From: Undaria pinnatifida
Taxonomy: Eukaryota; Sar; Phaeophyceae; Laminariales; Alariaceae
Direction: 5' to 3'
Assembly (NCBI GenBank): GCA_012845835.1
Contig: JABAKD010000025.1
Location: 25,775,504-25,839,503, forward strand
Length of the DNA: 64,000 nucleotides
Shown here: positions 1 to 12,700 of the stretch, piece by piece
Numbering within the stretch: position 1 is the first letter of the stretch
How the letters are laid out: the number at the start of each line of letters is the position of its first letter
Notes under the pieces: model-generated
The model's input: only the letters and a program-made list of their open reading frames with translations
What the model was told of the DNA's origin: nothing
Databases searched by the model: none
Program-made: the position numbers and the translations under genes

Positions 1-684
1 TAAGGTCCCCGCCCTTCCCCTTTGTTAATTGTTTTGAATTTCGTCGAGTTTGAGAACCCCCCGTCACCCCCGATTCCCCCTCTCCTGTCCTACTGCCTGC
101 GCCTGTATATTGACCTGATCTTGAATTGAACCGATTTCCTTCTGTCGCCTTGTCCTTTTTTGTGTCGATCTCTTTTATTTTCTCCTCCTCATCGTCTCCG
201 TTTTTTTTTTTTTTTGCACGTGGATCCGCCGCTTCTTACCATTTGCTCGGTCGATCGCGCGTACGGAAAACCTACTTGCCTGAAATTACCCAGGAAAAAC
301 CAGAAGAATAAATCGGAGGGAGCGAGAGGAAAAGCTCGCACGTGGACACGAGCGGGGAAGGTTTCCGAAAGTTGACTGCCGCCAGGAGAGCGGGGGAGAG
401 GGGTTAAAAGGGTATATTTTCTGGTATATACCACTGCAGCACGCGGTCGGTTGGTCCATCGGTGGGTATATCTCTATCTTTTGGGCGGCAAGTTTCCTGC
501 GGTCGTGTGAAAGTTTTCTTCCAGGGGTCAGGACAACCAGGGTTTTGCAGAGAGAGACAGGCATTTGGAGAAACGGCGTTTAACGGAGGGGAGAGAGCGA
601 GGGGGAGAGAGAGAGAGAGCCACTGACGGGACAGGCGGACGGGGGGAGGGGTGAGTTGGGGGGGGGGGGTAGGGGGCGGAAGCT
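1..684 (+). promoter_or_regulatory. CUL1 5' flank / probable promoter and 5' UTR
   Basis: No coding signal. It holds CT-rich DNA (1-230), a T14 run near 202-215, and a GA-rich stretch (about 583-680) ending 5 bases before the CUL1 ATG, probably in the 5' UTR. A TA-rich palindrome, GGTATATTTTCTGGTATATACC, spans about 411-432, but no TATA box or initiator can be assigned. Confidence 0.3.
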
Positions 685-786
685 ATGTCTTCCCGCGAGG
701 CGCAGAACATAATCTCACTTGAAGATGGATGGAGCAACAATATCAAGCCCAAGGCCATCGATGTGCTGGAGGACCACCTCAATCGG
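685..786 (+). CDS. CUL1: CUL1 exon 1 (start codon)
   Basis: Encodes residues 1-34, from MSSREAQN through ISLEDGW to VLEDHLNR, the first helix before the SKP1-binding repeat. The ATG at 685 is chosen because the downstream residues align with the cullin N-terminus (IDLE.GW pattern). Donor GTGAGA, phase 0. Confidence 0.88.
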
Positions 787-3700
787 GTGAGAGGGATAGA
801 AATGAACACTATCACTAACCCTTTTATTTTTATGTTTTACTTTCTAAGCTGTCTCTTGGCGCGTACCTGATATATATACAGCGCGGGTTGATGTCCTCCC
901 TTGCTTTTTTTTTTCGCCTTTGTTTGCTTCCTTTCGGGACAGTCGTACCGTTTGCGAGTCGACTAGACCCGTCGCGCTTGATATATACCGTGCTAATAGC
1001 ACCTGGTACCATGGAATGGCCGATGTGGTGGTGATGGTGGTGGTCGCGAACAATGCTTGGTGGGGTGACGAGACAGCGCCCTCAAAGCGGGTTCATCTAC
1101 CTCTGTGTCGTTGGTTTTCGCGCGAGACTAGCCGACGAAATGGTTGTCGCCTTGTGCAAGGAAACGCCTGTTTGTCCCCACATCTCCCGCCGACGTCCCC
1201 TACCCGTTTTTTGTATTTGGGCAAGCGTCACGGTATCCGCGGAAGTGGCCTGGAGTTTGATGATGTGAAAGGAAGAGACAGAGAGAAGGGAGAAGAGGGG
1301 GAAAGGGTATTTTGCCCCGGGAAGTGGAAACCGTTACTATGAGTTTTTTTTGCTTTAATGGATGACGGGGGGATCGAGTATTTCAGTCCCCTCTCCCCCC
1401 CTTTGTCCGGCCTCCTCGGTGGCCCGTCCTTGCGTTACTAGTATGTTCGCCTTTCTGTTGTCGGGCTATTCCTGCCTCGGTAACTGTTGATCCGCAACAC
1501 CATTAATTATGCGGATCATGTTTTGCTTGGTCGATTTTAGCCTTTCTGATATTTTTGTCTGTTTTGGCTATTTGAACAGAGGAATCAGGGCATACGCGTC
1601 TCTGAAGGGGCGTATAATCTTCTTCGAGAGGGTCTTATGTCAAAAACCCTCTTGTCCAGAGGTGTACACTTTAGTTGCAGTATTTTGCCCACGGTGCACA
1701 GTTTGATGAATAACCATCTAAGCTGCCGCTCGCCAGAAGATCGGCTGACATGTTTTTATTTTGGAGCTATGATGCTTCAGTTTTTTTGGGTCAGGTTTTG
1801 CGTAGCCGGCGTTACGCCGAACTGCACTGCTGGAAAAGCGGATTTTTTTTATCTTGGTACCTGTCGGAGAATGGGTGGACTTACTCCTAGAAGCGTACTG
1901 GTGCTGCCGATTCCATCGCTTTTGCCGGGGTCGCCCATCCGCGATTGGCTGAAAAGCTCTAATCGGATCGGAGAAAATGTATCCGCACAGTAAATGGTCT
2001 AAAGGCTATGTTGGGTGGAACAGTTAGGCTATTCGAGGCGATTGCCTGCGAGCACCAACAACGGCGAAAGTGTGACGTGCGCACCGGACGGAGCTTCAAC
2101 CATTGGTTGTTGCATGATTACGATGGATAATCAGTGATGGGAATGGTGATGGCGATGATCATGGTAGTGACGACGATGATGATGGTGATGAGGATGGCTT
2201 ATGGTGATGACTTGAAATGATGATTGCAGTGGCGTATCCATTTTACGGCCATCCGGTTTAAGACCATCGTAGAGACAAGACCAAGTAAGTCGGCCTGTCA
2301 CGAAGAAGAAACTGCTCGGAAGTAGTATGGGATGAGTTTTGCAACAGTAGAAGATGATACCATATAGAGATAAGACCACCTAAGTTCGCTTGTTACGGGG
2401 TGGTCTTCCACTGGGTACATCACTGTATTGCGATTGATATTCTGGTAGGGGATGGTGTTGATGACGATGATGACAACGATGGTGTTGCTGATGATGTCGC
2501 TGATTTTGGTAATGATGAAAGATGGTGACTTATCATGTTGACGATGTTGTTGGTAACGATGATGGCATTGTCGCTGTTGTTCTCTTGTTTCTTCAAGGGT
2601 TTCGACAAGAAGACGTCGCGGCTGTTCACCCCGAAGGACTTCATGCGGACTTACACGACCTGCTACGACATGTGCACCCAGCGATCCCCCTACAACTGGT
2701 CGGAACAGCTTTACGACCGACACGGGGAGACCATCTCGCAGGTATTCCTACGTATTACCTCGACAAAAGCAACCAAGCAACTCACCACACTGCATTCCCC
2801 GAAACGTTCCTACCAGTTGTTGAAAACATGCACTTATCGTTTTTTTTTTTGTTCAGCCTTTTGTTGTCTTCGCACTTTCCCTTTCTCCTTCCCCTTCCCT
2901 AAACGCAACTCAGATCCGAGGTTACTAAGCAGGCTCCGCGCCCCCCCTCCCCTCTACGGCCCGTGCCTTCTTTGTTATCGCGAAAATTCAGCTGTTTCTT
3001 CTCTCATCGACTCTCATCCAATAGTCTATAGTCTAAAGCGAATAGTCTATAGTCTAAAGCGAATAGTCTATAGTCTAAAGCGAATAGTCCATAGTCTAAA
3101 GCGAATAGTCTATAGTCTAAAACTGTTTTTTTCCCGTCTACTTTTGACGGCGCCACGGGCCCCCTTTCGCGTTGCCTGAAGCGCCCGCCGATCACCAACA
3201 CACGCAAGTTGATGGCAGTGACGAGTGTCCTGCCCGGCGAGGTCCTTGCGACAGCTATTTGCTGTCTTGAATATTTGTTGTTTATTTTAGGAGACGATAC
3301 TGTCTTTGTGGAACGGGCTGTCATCCCGATATCTGGTCAAATGCCCCGACTGGGTTTGTTTTGTTTTGGTTTTTATTTTCCGAGTAGTACCAGGGCTTTT
3401 CATGGGTCATGGCCCGACCCGCGGGTATCTCGCGGGTAGAGTCGGCTCGGGTCGGGAGGTGGTCGAAATGTCACGGGTTGGGTCGGCTCGGGTTGGGAAG
3501 TTATAAATCTCACGGGTCGGCTCGGGCCAGGGTGCCTCGAGAAGTGATTCGGCTCGTGAAAAACTCTGACTGATTCCTGCCTACCTGTAAACCTCGTTTG
3601 TCACGGGCTAGATTTTGGCGACCCTTTAGAGCCTTCAAACCCCTCCGTGTGCTAATTCCAAGTATGTTTGTCCCAAAACGCGTTTCCAGCTATAGAGGCG

Positions 3701-6700
3701 TCAATAATGTGAATCTAGCGTGACCAAACGCCGGTTTATTATTCGGGTAGATGTTGGCGATGAGCTACTAATAATGTGAAAGTAACGTGGACAAAGCGCC
3801 GTTTTATTCGTACACCTCTTGCTCTTCGTAGTACCTGTCGGGGACTTTCTTGTATTTGTTGTATTTCTATTTTTGTTTTGCGTTTTGTATGTGACACGGG
3901 TAGTTGCGATTTGTATAATTTGGTACCAGGTACCATAGTATGTATTGTATTTGGTTGATTTTGATGATGTTGCGATATTGTATACTTCGAAGTATTTCGT
4001 GAGGATATGTGACCGGTCTACGTGCACTTGCGCAGCACCTTGCGGGCTCGGTGCGATCTTTCTTCTACGTCTTGTTATTCATCGTTCATTTGTTAGTGTT
4101 GCTATGAAAACGGTATAAATTCAGCCGTCGACGCCAAGTCAAATCAGCCAATTATTAATTAGGGTTTATTTTATTTCATGACACTGCTGTTTTTTTTTTT
4201 ATAAATCATTTTTACTCTCCAGCTCAACCCGTATGAAGTGTTACCCTCAACGACCTTCTTCCGAACAAAAGCCGTGGTCACACGTGTCGTCCCGTCCCCC
4301 CCCCCGGTACATGCCTTCATTGTTATCGCGCACAGCGTTCAGCATTCCCACTCGTCAGCTTTTTTGGCTCGTCGATGCTCATCGATTTTTTGCTAACTCG
4401 CGCTCTCATGTTTTCCGCTCGTCAATTTTTAAGCAAGAAAAAGCCCCTACGAGCACGTGTATGCACTAATTATTTAGTAGTGATAGGGAGGATTCGAACC
4501 GGCATTATTGACTTTAGTAGGAGCGATGTTCACCTACTACTCCGCGAGGCGCGCCTGCTATTGACAGGTGTGAAGTGTGCGATATGAGTCATGTTATTTG
4601 TTTGGTTTTTTATGTAATTGTCCTTAACTCATCAGCTGTGAGTTTCGATAAATGTAGAGTCGATTCTCATCTTTGCAAGCTGCAAGCGTGATACACCGGC
4701 CGCTCGTGTTTACCGACGGATCATGCTTGGTATATGATTCGTATGGATGCTGCCAGGGTGAAAATAAACAACGAAATGTTACCAATATGGCTATCTTTTG
4801 ATAGTACGACCTACCTTTATTTTTCGTGCTCGTTGCACCGCGCGCAGTACCTGTCGGGGACGGTGGTGAGCGCTTTGGGGGACCAGCACGGGGAGTTCTT
4901 GCTGAAGGAGCTGGTTCGAAGGTGGTCTAACCACAAAATCATGAACCAGTGGATGCAGAAGTTCTTTCAGTACCTCGACAGGTGCAGGCGACCCCGGGGT
5001 GGTTTTGGCGCTCTTGTTTTCGGCGCCGTTTTTTTTTTTTTTTCGCCGTATTGTCGAAGGTATTTTCGTGATGCGCGTGGGTAGGGTGTGGCGGCGCAAT
5101 CCACCGTCGTTACGTACGTACGTGAGTGGATACGTACGTACCCGTAATGCACAGCAGTTAGGATTGAAATGCGTCAGAGAGGATGTGGTGTGATTGTTGT
5201 TTGGAGAGAATTTGCGCCGCCGCTAGCAGCTGTTCGTAGCACATGACCGCGCGTATGCCTTCCACCCCTGCCCCCCACTCCCCTGGTTCGTTTCTGGCGA
5301 ACGCCTTGCAGGTACTACGTGAAACACCACTGCTTGCCGTCGCTGTATGCTCTGCACCTCCCTCACCCCCCTACCCGATCTTTTTTTGGCGAACGCCTTG
5401 CAGGTACTACGTGAAACACCACTCGTTGCCATCGCTGAGCGAGGCCGGGCTGAAACACTTCAAGAACCTCGTCTACGACGTTGTGAAGATGGTAGGTGCT
5501 GGGGTGCTGGGGTGTTGGGGTGGTGTATCGTGGAGTTTGTGCTGCTCTGTTTCCCCGGGTGGTAGTAGGCTTGACTGTAGATGGTGAGGGGTGCGGTGGT
5601 GAGGTGGTATTGATGGTGTTTTTTTTTGCCGCTCTTCTTCATCTTGTCTCCGTTTTCCTCACGCGGTGATTGTAAAGCGTCGAAGAAGACTCGAAAGTTA
5701 GGCCCAAATCGGGCGTAACCTATCCCCCCCCCCCCGATGTTGACCCTCCCCCCCCCCCCCCTGCGCGATACCATGCGATACCGTTGTGTCTGCCTGTCTT
5801 TTCCGTTGCTTCGTCCCGGCATTGGGGGGGTGCGAGGGTCTATGATGTTCAAATTACGGCTATGCATGAAATGAGTACCCCCTCGCCCCCCCGCTCTACT
5901 GACCCCCCCTCCGTCCCCCAGTATTTTGACCCTCCCCCTTCGTTCCCTGAGCTATACCGCGCAACACCGTTGTGTCTGTCTATCTTTTCCGTCTTTAAAG
6001 ACGGTGGTGAACGCGATGCTGGACGTGATCAACGAGGAGCGGGAGGGGACGATCATCGACCGAGCTTTGATAGGGTGAGAGGGTCACGACGGGAAAATAT
6101 TCCGTGCCGTGCCGTGCTGTGTCGTGCGATACCTTCCGATATCATACCGCACCATACCATGCTATACCATGGCACAATGCCACGATAGGGGCAGAACTTT
6201 TTTTTTCTTACCCACTTTAAGAGCCCCAAAATTCCTCCTTACTTTAAACTCAAGTAGTTTTCCCCCCAACAAGGTTCCAGTTGTAAAAGCGTTAAGCCCG
6301 TTACTTAAAGAGCTCTCTATACCTCACCAAAACACTGAATTTTGGGTAATGTTGGTGGAACCCGACGAAGGACCCCATGGCCAGCGAAAACAAATTCGAA
6401 ACACAATTGGTATTCCGGCGGTAATGGGCAGTGTACTTGTAGTCTTTATCTAAGAAGCCCCGCCTGGCAGAACTGTAATGGCCACGAAAGTGATTCCTCT
6501 ATCGTGGCACATGTCCCGTAGGATACCATACCGTACCATACCGTACCATACCGTACCATACCATACAATACCATACCATACCGCATTGTACTATACCGTA
6601 CACTGCCATACCATACCGTAACATACCGTACCCTACGGTACCGTACCATACCATATCATTCCGTACCATACTATACTATACCATACCATACCATACCATA

Positions 6701-9700
6701 CCATACCATACAATACCATACCATAACCATACCATACCATACCGCACCGTACCATACCGTACCGTGCCATAACATACCAAAGCATGCCATACCATGCCAT
6801 ACCCTAACTCTTGTAAGAAACCAATTTTTTTTCAAGTCCGAAAAGGGAGGTTTCAGCACCTTCACAGGCGTTTCGACCCGGCAGACCGGGAAACTGGGTC
6901 CGCGTTTATCAAATTCCGACTATTAATACTTGCAGCTGTTTTGAGAGACGTATCTAACAAGGTTTGCCGTTTCTGCAAGATAGAGTTCGATTATAATTTC
7001 TTTAGTCGGAAAAACAATTTTCGGGTATGGATCGCCGTTTCATGTGAAAGATTGACCTTGGGAAATCTGAACGTTGCGGAAGGGTGTTGAATCTATGTAT
7101 GTACATATATGGAAGGCGTGTTGGTTCGGGGACATTCTAGATATATGATAGAGCAAGTACGTGCGAGGCTGAACTTGGATACAACGGGTACTAGAGAAGC
7201 GAATCATACGCCAGGGTAGAGGAAGCTGGTTGGTGACCGGCTGGCAGAAACTACTGCTGCTGTGAGGATTACCGCTGAAGGGATCAACAATAAGTTTAAA
7301 GGAAATAGAGCTTTTTGTTCTGGGGCAAATAACGTCCGAAACTAGTTTTGAGGAAACTGCGGTGTATCGAAAAAAATCAAACCCTTATCCTGAAGAAACG
7401 GGAAACGTCGTTGGAAGCGTCTCGAAAAAATGCTAGTCGGAATGTAAGATAAGCGGGACCGATCCCATGGTCAAACACGCCTGCGAAGGTGCTAAAACCA
7501 CGGGTTTTTTTTCTTCTAAATCAATTTCTTACAGGAGTTGGCCTCTTGTCGAACTTGATCATCGTACGACAATATCTAGATTTATATAGGGACACAGCTT
7601 ACAAAGATGAGTTTCGACAAAATATTCGATCTCACAGCTGGAGTGCATTTTAATTTTCATAATATACTTATTTGAGTGTTACCATCATCGCACACAACAA
7701 GAAATTAAGTGACAAACATATAAGAAACATGTTGATCTTGGAGCTCCCGAAGCAAGAAACTTGCTTAGAAGCTGTCGCCAATGTTATGATACTTGCTGAT
7801 TTTTTTTTCTTCAACCTCTTATTTTTCTCATTAATTATTGCTTTTTTTCTCTCATGTTTCCTTCTTAGTTCTTAAAAAAAATGTTTTCATCATTTCTTGC
7901 ACAGTTTGTTATGACGTCATCCCTCCTTTGTTTCTGTCTTTCATTCGTTATTTCATTCTGACTTCAATTGCCTCTTGTATTCTCTCATTGTGTTTTTTTC
8001 TTTCGTTTTTTCTTTCTTTTTTTTTATTTCTTATTTTATTCTTTCTTTCATTCTCTCTTTAGTTTTTTTTTTGTCTTTCTGTTTTCTTTCGTTCTTTGTT
8101 TTTTGTTTCTTGCTTTCTCTCCGACTTTCTCAAAATCTCCTTGATTTTCGTACGAGGATATCTAGATATCTGTAAATGTAACCATGATCGCACACGACGC
8201 GAGATTAAAAAGCAAGCGTGGAAGAAATTTTCTTCTTGGAAGTCCCCGGCCCATCAACTTGCTTCGAGGCTGTCGCCAGCTCTGATGATACGTGCTGATG
8301 TTTACATTTTTTTGTCTTTGCTTTTTCTCTTCGATAATTTTGTTGTTTCTTTCATGTTTCGTTCTTAGTTCTTAGTCATTTCTTGCACAGTTTAATTCAT
8401 TATGACGTTCGTCCCTTCTTTGTTGCTGTCTTTCATTCTCTCTTTCATTGCTTCTTTTATCCTCTCATTGCTTTCTTCATTCTTTCGTTTATTCTTTCTT
8501 TTTTTCATTCATTCTTTACTTTATTCCTTCTTTCATTATTTATTTTTTGTCTTTTTGTCTTTTTTGTTTTCATTCGTTCTTGTCTCTTTTTCCTTTGCTT
8601 TTTTCTTAAAAACCTTTTAAACATGCACACTTTATTTCATTATGACGTTCATTCCTTCTTTGTTGCTGTCTTTCTTTCATCATTACGTTCTCTCTTCCAT
8701 TGCTTATTTTATCCTCTCATTGCTTTCTTTATTCTTTCGTTTATTCTTTCTTTTTCTATTCATTCTTTATTTTATTCCTTCTTTCATTCTCTCCTTATTT
8801 TGTTTTCTTGTCTTTTTGTCTTTTTTGTTTTCATTCGTTTTTTTGTCTTTTGTTTCTTGCTTTCTTACTGATTTTCTCAAAATCTCGCTATTTTCGTTCT
8901 TTCATCTTTTATTTCTTTCTCTCACGGTGGACGATTAACGTCAAACGCGAAACACGGTACATTGGACGCGGAATACGAACGTGACACGCGGAACATGGAA
9001 CACTGAATGTGGAACATGGAACATGGCATCTGGGTCGTGGGATGCGGGACATGGAAACATGGGATGTGGACAATTGGACGTGGATAATCGGGACATGGCT
9101 AAATGCACTTGGGTAAATGGCGCGTGGGTACATGGAACTTGTGAATGCATGGGGCCTGGATAAATGGGACATGGACAATGGAACGGGGATACGATGGGAC
9201 GTGGATGGACGGGACGTGGATAAATGGGACATGGGAAAATGGGACGGATCAGGTCATGCGTGGAGCTGTTCGAGTCGATGGGGATGGGAACGCTGGACGC
9301 ATACGTGGCGGATCTGGAGGAGCCGTTGCTGGCAAACACGAAGGACCATTATGCCCGTAAAAGCCAAGAGTGGATAGAGACGGACTCCACCCCTGACTAC
9401 ATGATTAAAGTGAGGGGGGCGGGGGGGGGGACGCGTGCTACTATATGGAGGTAGCAGTTTTCGTCTGAAATGGTTCCTGAATGACGGGGCTCCTTAACCT
9501 ACTAATACTATCGTCGGAAAAAAATAAATAATAGGCCATTTTTCTTTTTTTTTGCATGAGTCTCGTCGTGTACCTAGGCTATGGGATTTTTGATCCGAGC
9601 TACTTGTAGCAGTTTTATTTTTTGTCCAAACCAGTTTTTGGGAGAGGTCTCTTAAGCTCGCAAACTGAGGAAACCTCAGAAAAAGCGCGGCGCATCTCTA

Positions 9701-12700
9701 TCTCATGCGTCGGGGGGAGGCGGAGGGGAGAGGGAGGGGGGGAGGGGGGGTGTACTCATATGATGAATGGTCGTAGTCTTGAGACCATGAACCCTCCCAC
9801 CCGTACAATGCCGGGACGGAGCACGTCGGGTTTTCACCGACCGGGCTGGGAGGCGGGAAGGGCGGGTTATCGAGAGAGGGACGGAGTAGCACACCCTGTT
9901 GTGTCTTGTCTATTATAATAATGCGTCCTGTTGATTATGATGTCATTGCGAAGGTGAGGCTTAAGAGGCAAGGAGGGGTGGGAGGTGGGAGGGGACAGGG
10001 ATGGAGGATGGGGTGCGGGCGGGGGAGGGGGTAGGGGAGTAGGGTTGTGGCTTGTTCCGGTTGGTTATCGGATAGGGTTTTCATTTCTTTGAGGTGTTTC
10101 ATTTTTGGTTGGCGTTGGGCGTTTTTTTGTTTTTGGTGATTGCTTGATTTATGGCGTTGGTTTTGTTGGCTTTTCGATTTCGGTTACACAAGCCTTTTGC
10201 TTTTTTGTTAGTTGTCGCTGTTTTTTATTTCTCTTTTTTGCGGTTGTGTTTTGCACTTGTTTGCTTTTGCGTTGTCTTTTGCAGGCGGAGAACGCGTTGG
10301 AGTCGGAGAAGCTGCGAGTGGCGAATTACCTCAACCCCTCGACGGAGGCGAAGCTGCTTCGGGTGTGCGATGACGAGATGCTGGAGAAGAGGTGGGGAAA
10401 GATACCACCTTGTGTATCATGATGCTGTGATTATGGAGTTGTGGTTCTGGGCTCTGGTTTTAGGCTGTGGGTGTGGTTCGGGGTTTGGAGTATGTTGGTG
10501 GTGATTTCGGGTTGTATTCTTGGCTTGTGGTTGGTCTCTGGCCGTCCTTTTGGTTTCGGTTGTGGTTTGGGTTTGTGGTTGTCGTTTAGGGTTGTGGTTG
10601 TGATTTTGGTTTTTGGGATTTAGATGTGTTTTCGCTCCACGGAGGGGCCGCTTCGGGTGTGAGATGACGAGATGCTGGAGAAGAGGTGGGGAAGGATGCC
10701 ACCCCGTATCATGAGGCTGTCGTCGTGAGGTGGTGTTTTTTTTGGAGTTGTGGTTTTGGACGGTGGTTTTGAGCCGAGCTTTCATGCTAATTTTCGGGCT
10801 GCGTTTGCTGTGATGTGTTGGTGGCTATGTTTGCTGTGTTTTTGTTGCACGCCTAGCATATGCTGCTGGCGTCGTTTTTGCCCTGTTGTGTGTGATGTGT
10901 GGTGACACGTGCGTGCCTTGCTATTGGTTGTGGTGTGCCTCAGCTATTGTTAACACACTTTTATCGAGAAGATCCTGCCGGAGAAGGAGGGGGTGGCTAC
11001 AATATGCTCCTCGCGTCTTGGTCGTGGTTACTGTACTTAGTGTGTTGGTTGTCGGACACTACCGTGTTTGTCGCCTTGGGATGTGTTTTTTTTCACCTTC
11101 ACGTGTGCGTAGCGCCTTGCTTTGGTTGCTGCTGATCCTCTCGACTAAGCACAAGGGAAAAGATCCTCCTGGAGGTATGGGATTGCGCTCGTACGACTAT
11201 CTTCTTTGTCGTGTTGGTGTTTGCCGTTTTTGGCGCAGACCGCCGTGCTGCGATAGACCCGGCAATTTTCGATTAATTTTTTTTTCTGAATGACGGGGCT
11301 CCTTAACCCTCCTCAACCCAAAATTGTCAAGAATTTCATTTTTTTTTCTCGGCAATTTTCTTCTTTTTTGGTAGACCTAGGCCATGTTTTTTTTTTTTTT
11401 TTTTGACGCGGGTTACGATAGAAATAGCAATTTTCGTCTGGAATGATTTCTGAATAGCAGGGCTCCTTAGCCCAAAATCGTCGGAAATTGATCATTTTTT
11501 GTTGTATGATTCTCTCGTCGTTGTACCTAGGCCGCCCATGGGATCTTTCATCCGCGATAAAGCAGGTTTATTTTTCCAAATCAGTTTTTGGGTTAAGAAG
11601 GACGTGTCTTAAGCTCCAAGAGTGAGGAACCTTGAAGGAAAAAAGTAGTGAACCTCTATCGTGGCATGCTTCGGACTGCACTTGCAGTTTTGTCAGAATC
11701 AGGTTGTGGGCCGAGCACAGAGCTCGAGTGAGACGCCAAAAAAATAAACCGGGGCACATCTATCGAGAGGATCTGCCCGGCGCGTGTGCGTTTGCTTTGC
11801 TCTCTCGCTCTCTGATTGTGGTGTGCCTCGGCTAAACCGCTTGTGGTGTGCCTCTTGGACTGTTGTGAAACCCCGGCAGGGAGAAAATCCTCCTGGAGAA
11901 GGAGGGGAGTGGCTGCAAGGTGCTCCTCGCGAATGACAAGTCGGACGACCTCAGCCGGATGTACCGGCTCTTTAACCGCCTCCCCAAGGGGCTAGAGCCG
12001 ATGGCGGAGATAATCAAGGACCACATCACGGAGGTGAGTCGAGAGACTGGGGGGCGCGGAGGGGGGGGTGGACTCGGGCGGGGGGAGGGGGCGGTATGGG
12101 GGGAGGTTGGGGAGGGTGGCGCGGGGAGCGGGGGGCGGGGGGTCCTTCGCCTGCTCTTGCTTGCAATATGCAATAGGTCTAGAGTTCTAGAGCTGTACCG
12201 CTCTATATCGTTGCATAGTTGATTCGCGGATTGTTTGGTGTAGCGGTGGGCCGGGTTGTGCAGCAGTTTACTCACCCTCGTCCTTGTCGTTCCGATCCAT
12301 TGTTTTTTCGCGCGCTCTGTCTACCTCACGGGGGGGGTTGGCTGTACGTTGGACGTACTGCGGTTGGTGGTGGTGGTGCTGGCCGCGTTGTTGGGGCTGG
12401 TGCTGGTGCTGGTCGCGTTGGTGGTGGTGATGGTGGTGGTGGTGATGGTCGTGGGTGGGGGGGCATCTGGTGTACGCGTGAACAGATGGGTAACGAGATC
12501 ATCAAGCGGCGGGAAGCTAAGATCGAGGGGGGGGAGAAGGACACGAACCAGGACCCCAACTTCGTCAAGGAACTGCTGGCCCTGCACGACAAGTACATGG
12601 CCGTGGTCAACGAGCAGTTCGCGGGAAACTCGCTCCTGCAGAAGGCGCTCAAGGAGGTCGGTCGCTTTTTCGGTCGGTCGGTCGGTCGGTCGGTCGGCCG

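Noticed and set aside
3020-3122. CRISPR-like direct repeats
   Set aside because: Units are contiguous 21-mers without spacers in a eukaryotic intron. The same applies to 21645-21805 and 55970-56665.
5295-5344. Upstream acceptor as the true start of CUL1 exon 4
   Set aside because: The reading frame diverges after LPSL and lacks the conserved LSEAGLKHF segment.
6446-6865. Tyr/Gly/Met-rich minus-strand proteins
   Set aside because: They are translations of the CCATA/CCGTA pentanucleotide array.
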